In this document: positions 17,991 to 25,301 of the stretch, piece after piece
Layout of the letters: every line of letters starts with the position of its first letter
How positions within the stretch are numbered: the first letter of the stretch is position 1
DNA from: Bacteroidota bacterium
Lineage (GTDB): Bacteria; Bacteroidota; Bacteroidia; AKYH767-A; OLB10
Direction: 5' to 3'
Length of the DNA stretch: 64,000 bases
Assembly: GCA_016717325.1 (NCBI GenBank)
Contig: JADKFV010000007.1
Span: forward strand, 124,001 to 188,000
The notes under the pieces: generated by a model
The model's database searches: none
Seen by the model: only the letters and a program-made list of their open reading frames with translations
Told to the model about the DNA's origin: nothing
Program-made: the position numbers and the translations under genes

Positions 17991-19241
17991 TTATTCAAAT
18001 TCCGATTTTAAAATACGCACAACTTCGCGTATTGTTTCTTCTTCCAAATCTGTGCGTTGTACCAACTCATCTATTGGTAAAGTGATTACGCTCTTAGCTG
18101 TATCGAATCCAACTTTCTTAAACTCGTCAATTATCCATGCATCAATTTCATCGCTGAATTCATCTAAATCCACATCTTCCGATTCATCTTCACTATCACG
18201 GTATACATCAATTTCGTATCCGGTAAGTTTTCCAGCCAAACGAATATTGTGACCTCCTTTTCCAATAGCAAGCGAAACCTGATCAGGCTTCATAAATACC
18301 GATGCACGTTTGGTTTCTTCGTCAATTTTTATTTCCGAAATACGCGCTGGGCTTAATGCACGGGTGATAAGTAGGTTAACATTGCTTGTAAAGTTTATTA
18401 CATCTATGTTTTCGTTTCGCAACTCACGCACTATTCCATGAATACGCGAGCCTTTCATACCAACACAAGCCCCTACAGGATCAATGCGGTCGTCATAAGA
18501 TTCTACTGCAACCTTGGCACGTTCGCCCGGTTCACGCACTATTTTTTTAATGGTGATGAGTCCGTCAAAAACTTCGGGCACTTCAAGTTCAAACAACCGC
18601 TCAAGGAAAGCAGGTGCTGTGCGCGACAAAATTATTTTTGGTGTGCCTCCCTGCATTTCTACACGTAAAATTACCGAACGAACATTATCGCCTTTTTTAT
18701 AAAAATCAGAGGGTATTTGTTCTGTTTTAGGAAGTATAAGTTCATTGCCCTCATCGTCTTTAAGAAGAATTTCTTTTTTCCAAACCTGATATACTTCACC
18801 GATGATAATATCGCCTACACGGTCTTTATATTTTTGATAAATAGCCTCTTTCTCAAGCTCCATTATTCGATTCTTGAGATTTTGACGACCATTCAATACA
18901 GCCCGTCTTCCAAATGCATCAAGCGGAACTTCTACCGTAACTGTTTCACCTAATTCAAAATCAGGTTCTATTTTATGTGCTTCGGTAAGGCTAATGTGTT
19001 TGTTTTCGTCATAGTCGAAACTATCTTCGGCAAACTCATCGTCCACTACTTCGCGATTCCACCATATTTCCAAATCCCCTTTATCGGGATTTACAATAAT
19101 GTCGAAATTCTCATCCGAATTGTGCTTTTTGCGAATCATACCAGCAAATACATCTTTGAGGATGTTCATCATGGTGGCGCGGTCAATGTTTTTAAACTCT
19201 TTGAATTCCGCAAACGATTCAATTAAAATCTTGTGATCCAT
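17991..19241 (-). CDS. nusA: Transcription termination/antitermination factor NusA
   Basis: The 416-residue protein has an N-terminal RNA polymerase-binding domain, an S1 domain (about 130-200, GDIIIGEVYQVWKKEILL), and two KH domains (DPVGACVGMKGSRIHGIV and VSLAIGKGGHNIRLAGKL). The C-terminal acidic repeats of enterobacterial NusA are absent; a short helical tail ends EVVRILKSEFE, as is normal outside Proteobacteria. It modulates RNA polymerase pausing and termination. Conserved position between rimP and infB. Confidence 0.97.
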   Translation of the reverse strand: MDHKILIESFAEFKEFKNIDRATMMNILKDVFAGMIRKKHNSDENFDIIVNPDKGDLEIWWNREVVDDEFAEDSFDYDENKHISLTEAHKIEPDFELGETVTVEVPLDAFGRRAVLNGRQNLKNRIMELEKEAIYQKYKDRVGDIIIGEVYQVWKKEILLKDDEGNELILPKTEQIPSDFYKKGDNVRSVILRVEMQGGTPKIILSRTAPAFLERLFELEVPEVFDGLITIKKIVREPGERAKVAVESYDDRIDPVGACVGMKGSRIHGIVRELRNENIDVINFTSNVNLLITRALSPARISEIKIDEETKRASVFMKPDQVSLAIGKGGHNIRLAGKLTGYEIDVYRDSEDESEDVDLDEFSDEIDAWIIDEFKKVGFDTAKSVITLPIDELVQRTDLEEETIREVVRILKSEFE

Positions 19242-19300
19242 TGTCTCATTATTTTTATTTTATTAATCCTTGTGTCCACTCCTTATTGGTGGCTATTTGT

Positions 19301-19768
19301 TTATTTGAAATTGAAAATCAGTTTTGTTTCTTTTATATCTGTGTAATTAAACGCAACATCATTTTTTTGCTCCTTTTTTACTTTGCCTTCTTTAATAATG
19401 GTAATTGCTTCCATTTCGAAACCTTTATCGTTGGCCGATTTTAGCCTGCCTGTGTATTCTTTGCCATTGGCATCTATCACCTTTATTTCGCGATTTATTC
19501 TGCGATAATACTGTTGAGGTACTTTAAGAGGCGTATCCATGCCTGGTGACGATACTTCTAATTCATGTGTTTCGAGCAAACCCAATGCATCTAATTTCGC
19601 ATACAAATGTCGGCTTAAGGCGGTGCATTCTTCAATGGTAATAGCTGCCGGTTTATCTATAAACACAGCTATTTTTCCTGGCGATACTTTAATCTCAACA
19701 ATAAATTGATCAGAATTAGCAATAAATTCTTCAACCCAGGCTCGTATTTGTTCGCTTTGCACTAACAT
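19301..19768 (-). CDS. rimP: Ribosome maturation factor RimP
   Basis: A 155-residue protein with the RimP core: VSPGKIAVFIDKPAAITIEEC and LETHELEVSSPGMDTPLKVPQQ. It acts in 30S subunit maturation. First gene of the rimP-nusA-infB operon, with 59 bases to nusA. A Bacteroidota promoter (19822-19851) and a GC hairpin followed by six T (19776-19796) lie just upstream. Confidence 0.95.
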   Translation of the reverse strand: MLVQSEQIRAWVEEFIANSDQFIVEIKVSPGKIAVFIDKPAAITIEECTALSRHLYAKLDALGLLETHELEVSSPGMDTPLKVPQQYYRRINREIKVIDANGKEYTGRLKSANDKGFEMEAITIIKEGKVKKEQKNDVAFNYTDIKETKLIFNFK

Positions 19769-19775
19769 TAGTAAA

Positions 19776-19796
19776 TAAAAAAGGGGCTACAGCCCC
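19776..19796 (-). promoter_or_regulatory. Terminator-like hairpin in the rimP leader (possible attenuator)
   Basis: On the minus strand GGGGCTGTAGCCCC (5-6 bp stem) is followed directly by TTTTTT and then, seven bases on, the rimP ATG. It lies between the promoter and the first codon, so transcripts must pass it. The shape is that of a weak intrinsic terminator. Attenuation of this operon is inferred from position only. Confidence 0.5.
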
Positions 19797-19821
19797 TCTC
19801 TCTTTCTTTTTAATATGGCTG

Positions 19822-19851
19822 CAAATGTAGTTTTATTTTTTAAACAACAAA
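19822..19851 (-). promoter_or_regulatory. Bacteroidota-type promoter for rimP-nusA-infB
   Basis: On the minus strand TTTG (19851-19848) and TACATTTG (19829-19822) are separated by 18 bases, close to the known -33 TTTG / -7 TAnnTTTG consensus of the phylum. The expected transcription start is near 19815, about 45 bases before the rimP ATG. Confidence 0.65.
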
Positions 19852-20078
19852 AATAATATTACGAAACGTTTGGCTCTACGGGAGATGGATCTTTCATTTT
19901 TCAAATCGATTTTACTACCCTTACAGGTATTTAAATGTTTAAATATGAATGAAATGCAATTTCTGAAATTTGGCAAAGTTTTAGCAATGTGGTGGATGTG
20001 CCTTTGGTAATATGGATAATTAGTTACTTTACAACAGGCTTCAAAATTCGGGTCGATTAATAATTAATAAGATAATAA
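19852..20078. other. Divergent intergenic region rimP / TPR gene
   Basis: With the leader elements above, the gap between rimP and the gene at 20079 totals 310 bases. The remainder is AT-rich and I see no further promoter match, repeat or short gene. Confidence 0.4.
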
Positions 20079-20417
20079 ATGCCACATAAAAGACGCATAG
20101 AATTACTTCAGTCGTTTCTGGAAGAAGACCCGACCGATGCATTTACTCTGTATGCATTGGCATTAGAACATGCCGGCCTTGGTCATTTTCGCGAAAGCCA
20201 TATTTATTTTGAAAAACTAGTGACTAACAATCCCGATTATCTTCCGGCTTATTACCATTTGGGCAAACTTTTCGAACAACAAAACAATATTTTAGAAGCC
20301 GGAAATACTTATATGAAGGGTATTAGAATAGCCGATCGGCAACAAAATCAACATACGAAAAAAGAATTGCAGGAGGCTTACAACAGTTTAATGAATATTG
20401 ACGATTCGGAATTTTAG
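20079..20417 (+). CDS. Small tetratricopeptide-repeat protein
   Basis: A 112-residue protein without signal peptide. Two to three TPR helices are visible: DAFTLYALALEHAGLGHFRESHIYFEKLV and YLPAYYHLGKLFEQQNNILEAGNTYMKGI have the TPR spacing of W/L-G-Y-A-P positions. Such proteins serve as cytoplasmic binding scaffolds; the partner is unknown. It is divergent from rimP and 98 bases ahead of the S46 peptidase, which has its own promoter. Confidence 0.85.
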   Translation: MPHKRRIELLQSFLEEDPTDAFTLYALALEHAGLGHFRESHIYFEKLVTNNPDYLPAYYHLGKLFEQQNNILEAGNTYMKGIRIADRQQNQHTKKELQEAYNSLMNIDDSEF

Positions 20418-20486
20418 CTTTTGCTTAACCACCCATAAACTTTAGTTAACCCACCCTTATGCTATGTTAATTATAAAAATTTAGCA

Positions 20487-20494
20487 TACGTTTG
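20487..20494 (+). promoter_or_regulatory. -7 box of the S46 peptidase gene
   Basis: TACGTTTG matches TAnnTTTG. No clean TTTG is seen at -33. A start site near 20501 would place the ATG at 20516 in a short leader and excludes the upstream in-frame codon at 20492 as the translation start. Confidence 0.5.
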
Positions 20495-20515
20495 CCATCC
20501 CAAATTAAAAATAAT

Positions 20516-22687
20516 ATGAATAAAACTTACAAAGGACTCATTATCGTTTTACTGATGATGTGTATGGTGTTGCGTACACTGCCATCCAAGGCCGATGAAG
20601 GCATGTGGATGCTCATGATGCTTAAAAGCCTTAATGAAGGCGATATGCAAAGCAAAGGTTGCAAACTTACAGCCGATCAAATTTACAATATAAACAATTC
20701 ATCGTTAAAAGATGCTATTGTTCATTTTGGAGGGTTTTGTACCGGTGAAGTAATAAGCGATCAGGGCTTGGTAATTACAAACCACCATTGTGGTTTTGGA
20801 TCTATTCAAGAACATTCTTCAGTTGAACACGATTATCTTACCGATGGGTACTGGGCAAAAACCAAAGCGGACGAGTTGCCAAATCCAGGCCTTTATGTGC
20901 GTTTTTTAGTACGCATGGAAGATGTTACCCAACAAGTGCTTTCGCAATTAAGTGATACATTGAATGAAACACAGCGCAGAGCGGCACTGCCGAAAATATA
21001 TGAAGGAATAAAAAAAGCCGCTACCAAAGATACCTGGTATGAGGCCGATGTGCGCAGCTTTTTCAAAGACAACGAGTACTATCTTTTGGTGTACGAAAAA
21101 TTTGATGACGTTCGTTTGGTAGGTGCACCTCCGCGCAGCATTGGCGAGTTTGGTGGCGATACCGACAATTGGATGTGGCCGCGTCATACCGGTGATTTTA
21201 GTATGTTTCGCATTTACTGTGGTAAAGATGGAAAGCCGGCAAAGTACTCGCCCGACAATGTGCCTTACAAGCCAAAACATTTCTTGCCTGTATCTATGGC
21301 GGGTGTTAAAGATGGCGACTTTTCAATGATATTGGGTTACCCGGGCCGCACCGACCGTTATTTGACAAGCGAAGGTGTTGCAACTGCGGTAAACCAAACC
21401 AGCCCTGCGGTTGTAAAAATTCGTACATCAAAATTAGCCATATTAAAAACGGATATGGATGCAGATAAGAAAGTGAGTATACAGTACGCATCAAAATACA
21501 AGCAATCGTCAAATTACTGGAAATATTTCATAGGCCAAACCAAGCAGTTGAAACGTATGCGTGTATTTGACCAAAAGTTAGAACAGGAAAAATCGTTTTT
21601 AACCTGGGCAAATGGCGATGGCAACTTAAAAGCTAAATTTGGTAATACCATTTCGGAAATAAATGCCGGATATACTGAGCAGAGAAAATACAACTTATCG
21701 CGTTCTTATTTTAACGAAGCGGTATTGCAAGGTCCCGAAATTATGGGATTCTCTTTCGGCTTTTCGGGGCTAGAAAAATTGCTGGCCGATAAAACCACAA
21801 AGCCCGAAGATTTGAAAAAAGAAACCGAATCATTGAAAAAAAACGCTGCAGAATTTTATAAAGATTATAATGCTGCTACCGACCAAAAACTTTTTGCCGG
21901 CTTAATGAAAATGTATTACAATGATGTACCTAAAGATCAAATGCCACCGCTATTCATAGAAATGGTAAATAAAAACGATGGCGACTTTAATAAGATGGCG
22001 ATGGAACTTTACAAAAAGTCTATGTTTGATGATAGCTCTTCGGTTTATTCATTTTTAGAAAACCCATCTGCAAAAAAAATAAAGAAAGACGCAGCATATA
22101 ATTTGATAACAGATTTTATGAATACTTTTAACACACAGTTGCGTCCTAAACTGACAATGGCCGACAATCAACTTGCCGGTGGGTATCGCAAGTGGGTGGC
22201 AGGTTTGCGACAAATGAATCCCAATCAGAAATTTTATCCCGATGCAAACTCTACCATGCGCTTATCTTATGGCACAGTAAAAACTTACGACCCTATGGAT
22301 GCCGTAAAATATTCTCTCTACACCACACTCGATGGCATTATCGAAAAAATGGATAATGATAATCCTGAGTTTGTTGTGCCGGATAAATTGTTTCAATTAT
22401 GGAAAAATAAAGACTACGGCCCTTATGCAGAAAATGGTGTATTGAAAGTTTGTTTTATTACTAATAACGATATAACAGGCGGCAACAGCGGAAGCGGAGT
22501 TGTTAATGGCAATGGCGAATTAATTGGGCTTGCATTCGATGGTAACTGGGAAGCCATGAGTGGCGATATTAAATTTGACGATAATTATAAACGTTGTATC
22601 AATGTAGATATACGTTACGTATTATTTGTGATTGATAAATTTGCCGGTGCAGGGCACTTGGTAAAAGAAATGAAACTGGTGAATTAA
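20516..22687 (+). CDS. S46 family dipeptidyl peptidase (DPP7-like)
   Basis: About 723 residues with a signal peptide (TYKGLIIVLLMMCMVLRTLPSKA). S46 enzymes are chymotrypsin-fold serine exopeptidases that release dipeptides in the periplasm. The catalytic His lies in VITNHHCGFG (about residue 90), Asp fits the GGDTDNWMWPRHTGDF block (about 220), and Ser is in TGGNSGSG (about 658). The residue that decides P1 preference follows in GLAFDGNWE: Gly there is found in DPP7-type enzymes (hydrophobic P1), whereas DPP11 (Asp/Glu P1) has Arg. The specificity is inferred from this one position. A terminator follows directly. Confidence 0.95.
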   Translation: MNKTYKGLIIVLLMMCMVLRTLPSKADEGMWMLMMLKSLNEGDMQSKGCKLTADQIYNINNSSLKDAIVHFGGFCTGEVISDQGLVITNHHCGFGSIQEHSSVEHDYLTDGYWAKTKADELPNPGLYVRFLVRMEDVTQQVLSQLSDTLNETQRRAALPKIYEGIKKAATKDTWYEADVRSFFKDNEYYLLVYEKFDDVRLVGAPPRSIGEFGGDTDNWMWPRHTGDFSMFRIYCGKDGKPAKYSPDNVPYKPKHFLPVSMAGVKDGDFSMILGYPGRTDRYLTSEGVATAVNQTSPAVVKIRTSKLAILKTDMDADKKVSIQYASKYKQSSNYWKYFIGQTKQLKRMRVFDQKLEQEKSFLTWANGDGNLKAKFGNTISEINAGYTEQRKYNLSRSYFNEAVLQGPEIMGFSFGFSGLEKLLADKTTKPEDLKKETESLKKNAAEFYKDYNAATDQKLFAGLMKMYYNDVPKDQMPPLFIEMVNKNDGDFNKMAMELYKKSMFDDSSSVYSFLENPSAKKIKKDAAYNLITDFMNTFNTQLRPKLTMADNQLAGGYRKWVAGLRQMNPNQKFYPDANSTMRLSYGTVKTYDPMDAVKYSLYTTLDGIIEKMDNDNPEFVVPDKLFQLWKNKDYGPYAENGVLKVCFITNNDITGGNSGSGVVNGNGELIGLAFDGNWEAMSGDIKFDDNYKRCINVDIRYVLFVIDKFAGAGHLVKEMKLVN

Positions 22688-22705
22688 TTTTCGATAAAAA
22701 GATTC

Positions 22706-22739
22706 AAAAAAAGGCTACCCAATCTGAGGTAGCCTTTTT
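22706..22739 (+). terminator. Rho-independent terminator after the S46 gene
   Basis: AAAAAAGGCTACC, a loop CAATCTGA, then GGTAGCCTTTTT: a 7-bp GC-containing stem extended by A-T pairs and a T run. Confidence 0.9.
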
Positions 22740-22842
22740 CATTTTAATCAACACTCATCAAGCAATTGCTTTGATTTCGAAATGAAAATTTGTAGTCGAT
22801 ATTTATTAAACGAATAATATCATCTAAGAATAAAATAAATTC

Positions 22843-22850
22843 TATATTTG
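22843..22850 (+). promoter_or_regulatory. -7 box of the tRNA-Leu gene
   Basis: TATATTTG followed by CGGCC, 25 bases before the tRNA. It matches TAnnTTTG; the -33 element is not obvious. Confidence 0.55.
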
Positions 22851-22874
22851 CGGCCTCCAAAAAAGAAGCACACT

Positions 22875-22956
22875 GCGGGTGTGGCGTAATTGGTAGCCGC
22901 GCCAGACTTAGGATCTGGTGCCGAGAGGCATGGGGGTTCGAGTCCCTTCACCCGCA
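22875..22956 (+). tRNA. tRNA-Leu (anticodon UAG)
   Basis: An 82-nt class II tRNA. The acceptor stem GCGGGTG pairs with CACCCGC with discriminator A. The anticodon stem CCAGA/TCTGG encloses CTTAGGA (anticodon TAG). The variable arm TGCCGAGAGGCA forms a short hairpin, and GGGTTCGAGTCCC is the T arm. The 3' CCA is not encoded. Confidence 0.97.
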
Positions 22957-23061
22957 CAAAATGAACAGTAAAGTAGAGCGCCTTTAATAAGTATTGCATA
23001 AAATAACGATGCACAGCTTATTAAAGGCGTTTTACAAAAACAACAGATTAATTCGAAAAAA

Positions 23062-24429
23062 ATGAACATAACACAAGAAATGCTCGAAGGGCAAGAGGCC
23101 CGTATCACTATAGATATACAACCTGCCGACTATAACGAAACGTATACAAAGGAGCTGAAAAAGGTGGCGAAAAAGGTGCAGATAAATGGCTTTCGCACCG
23201 GTGAAGTGCCAAAAGGGGTTGTGCAAAAAATGTATGGAAAGTCTATTTTGTTAGATGAATTGAATAAAATAGTATCGACCGAGCTGGAAAAATATCTGAC
23301 CGAAAATAAAATAAATATTCTCGGCAACCCACTGCCTGTGCCTTTGGCAGAGTTCGACCACGATTTTAATAGCCCTACGCCTTATGTTTTTTCTTTCGAT
23401 ATTGGTTTGGCTCCACAGTTTGAATTTGTTGTACCATCAAAGGCAATCGATTATTATGATATAATGGTTACCCAAAAGGAAATTGATGAAAGTATAAAAC
23501 ACCTTACAGAGAAATATGGCGATTTTGCAGAGCCTGAAATTGTAGATGCAAACTGTTCAGTATTTGGTGCACTTACACAATTAAATGAAGATGGAACCGA
23601 AAATGTGGAAGGCATAAAACGGTCTACATACATTTTTCTAGAATATGTAAAAGACCAAAATGAACTGGCAAAGTTTATTGATAAAAAGGTAGGTGATAGC
23701 TTAACTTTCAATCCGAAAAAAGCCTTTGATAGCGATGCCGAGCTGATGCATGTGTTAGACATAAAACGCGAAAAAGCAGAGGCCATGACGTTTGATTTTA
23801 ATTTTGAAGTAGAACGTATACATAAACGGGTACCTGCTGTGGTTGATCAAAATTTATTTGACAAAGTGTTTGGTCCGGAAAAAATTAATAGTCAGGAAGA
23901 ATTTATAGAGCACACAAAAGCTGACATAAAAACATATTTCGACAGCCGCAGCAATGCTGCTTTTGCACATCTTGCCGAACATGTTTTATTGGATGAGTAT
24001 AACTTTCCGCTTCCCGATTCGTTTTTGAAACGTTGGATAAAAACAGTAAACGAAAAGCCGGTTACCGATGAGCAACTTGAAAAAGAATACAATAGCTATG
24101 CAAATGAAATGCGATTGCGAATGATTTATAACCGCATTTTCAGCGACAATAAAATGAATATTGAAGATAATGAGATACGTGAAGAAGCCGCCATATACAT
24201 GCGTGGCATGTTTGAGCAATATGGAATGCAGCAATTGCCTGAAAATTTCCACACATACATTGATAATTTTTTGGCCGAAGAAAAAAATGTTAACCGTATG
24301 TACGAGGCTGTAGAAAAAAGAAAAGTGAATCATTATCTTGTAAATGCAATGCACAAAAACATTATCCCTGTAACTTTGGACGAGTTTGAGCTTGCTCAAT
24401 CGGAACACCGTCATCATCATCACGAATAA
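23062..24429 (+). CDS. tig: Trigger factor (ribosome-associated chaperone)
   Basis: A 455-residue protein. The N-terminal ribosome-binding domain contains the FRTGEVPKGVVQKMYGK variant of the family's GFRxGKVP signature. A degenerate FKBP-like middle domain follows (about 150-250) and then a helical C-domain. The tail ends with a natural His run (EHRHHHHE). It binds nascent chains at the ribosome exit. clpP follows after 20 bases, as in many bacteria. Confidence 0.93.
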   Translation: MNITQEMLEGQEARITIDIQPADYNETYTKELKKVAKKVQINGFRTGEVPKGVVQKMYGKSILLDELNKIVSTELEKYLTENKINILGNPLPVPLAEFDHDFNSPTPYVFSFDIGLAPQFEFVVPSKAIDYYDIMVTQKEIDESIKHLTEKYGDFAEPEIVDANCSVFGALTQLNEDGTENVEGIKRSTYIFLEYVKDQNELAKFIDKKVGDSLTFNPKKAFDSDAELMHVLDIKREKAEAMTFDFNFEVERIHKRVPAVVDQNLFDKVFGPEKINSQEEFIEHTKADIKTYFDSRSNAAFAHLAEHVLLDEYNFPLPDSFLKRWIKTVNEKPVTDEQLEKEYNSYANEMRLRMIYNRIFSDNKMNIEDNEIREEAAIYMRGMFEQYGMQQLPENFHTYIDNFLAEEKNVNRMYEAVEKRKVNHYLVNAMHKNIIPVTLDEFELAQSEHRHHHHE

Positions 24430-24449
24430 AAAAATTAATTTATATAAAA

Positions 24450-25115
24450 ATGGAAATAGGAAAAGAATTTAGAAAATATGCCTTGGGGCATCATGGAATA
24501 AGTAGTTTAAGCTTACACCATTTCGAATCGTCACTCACGCCATACATTATCGAAGAGCGCCAAATGAACATGACCGCCATGGACGTTTTTTCGCGATTGA
24601 TGATGGACAGAATTATTTTTCTTGGTACAGGAATAAATGATCAGGTTGCAAACATTGTACAGGCACAGTTATTATTTCTTGAATCGGCCGATGCAAAAAA
24701 AGATATTCAAGTGTATATAAACTCACCAGGTGGCAGCGTTCATGCCGGTTTGGGAATATACGATACCATGCAGTTTATTCAACCCGATATTGCCATGATT
24801 TGTACAGGTATGGCGGCATCTATGGCTGCCGTTTTATTGTGTGCCGGTACAGTAGGAAAACGTACTGCGCTAAAGCATTCACGCGTAATGATTCATCAGC
24901 CAATGGGTGGTGCCGAAGGCCAGGCATCGGATATTGAAATTACCGCTAAGCAAATACAATTACTTAAAAAAGAATTGTACGAAATTATTGCTTCACATAC
25001 AGGCAAAGATTACGAAACGGTATGGAAAGATTCGGACCGCGATTACTGGATGACTGCTACCGAAGCCAAGGAATATGGAATGATAGACGAAGTGCTAACG
25101 AAGAAAAATTCCTAA
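24450..25115 (+). CDS. clpP: ATP-dependent Clp protease proteolytic subunit
   Basis: A 221-residue serine protease subunit of the ClpP barrel. Catalytic Ser in CTGMAASMAAVLL (about 122), His in HSRVMIHQPMGG (about 147) and Asp in the C-terminal third; INSPGGSVHAGLGIYD is the oxyanion/handle region. It forms one unit with tig and is followed by a terminator. clpX, which commonly follows, is not here. Confidence 0.97.
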   Translation: MEIGKEFRKYALGHHGISSLSLHHFESSLTPYIIEERQMNMTAMDVFSRLMMDRIIFLGTGINDQVANIVQAQLLFLESADAKKDIQVYINSPGGSVHAGLGIYDTMQFIQPDIAMICTGMAASMAAVLLCAGTVGKRTALKHSRVMIHQPMGGAEGQASDIEITAKQIQLLKKELYEIIASHTGKDYETVWKDSDRDYWMTATEAKEYGMIDEVLTKKNS

Positions 25116-25136
25116 AGAATATTTTTCAAAAAATAT

Positions 25137-25167
25137 AAAGCCGCAACATTTTCTTGTGGCTTTTTTT
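25137..25167 (+). terminator. Rho-independent terminator after clpP
   Basis: AAAGCCGCAA and TTGTGGCTTT (one G-T pair) form the stem around CATTTTC, followed by TTTT. Confidence 0.85.
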
Positions 25168-25301
25168 ATTGACTTTTTTACCTGCTGTTTATTAGCGCAA
25201 ATTAATTTGAATTAATTTTGACTAACGGAAAGCAGGAAAAATTAAAAACAATAGTTTTGACGATTGATTCTCCTTCGAATAAAAATTTAATTAAAAACAT
25301 T

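Noticed and set aside
22860..23061. Integration (att) site at the tRNA-Leu 3' end
   Set aside because: No integrase gene and no repeated 3' tRNA fragment was seen downstream; tig starts within 106 bases.
24400..24429. Poly-His end of trigger factor resembling a cloning tag
   Set aside because: Four His after R in the native frame with mixed codons, followed by Glu and the natural stop; no vector sequence around it. Natural His-rich tails of trigger factor are known.
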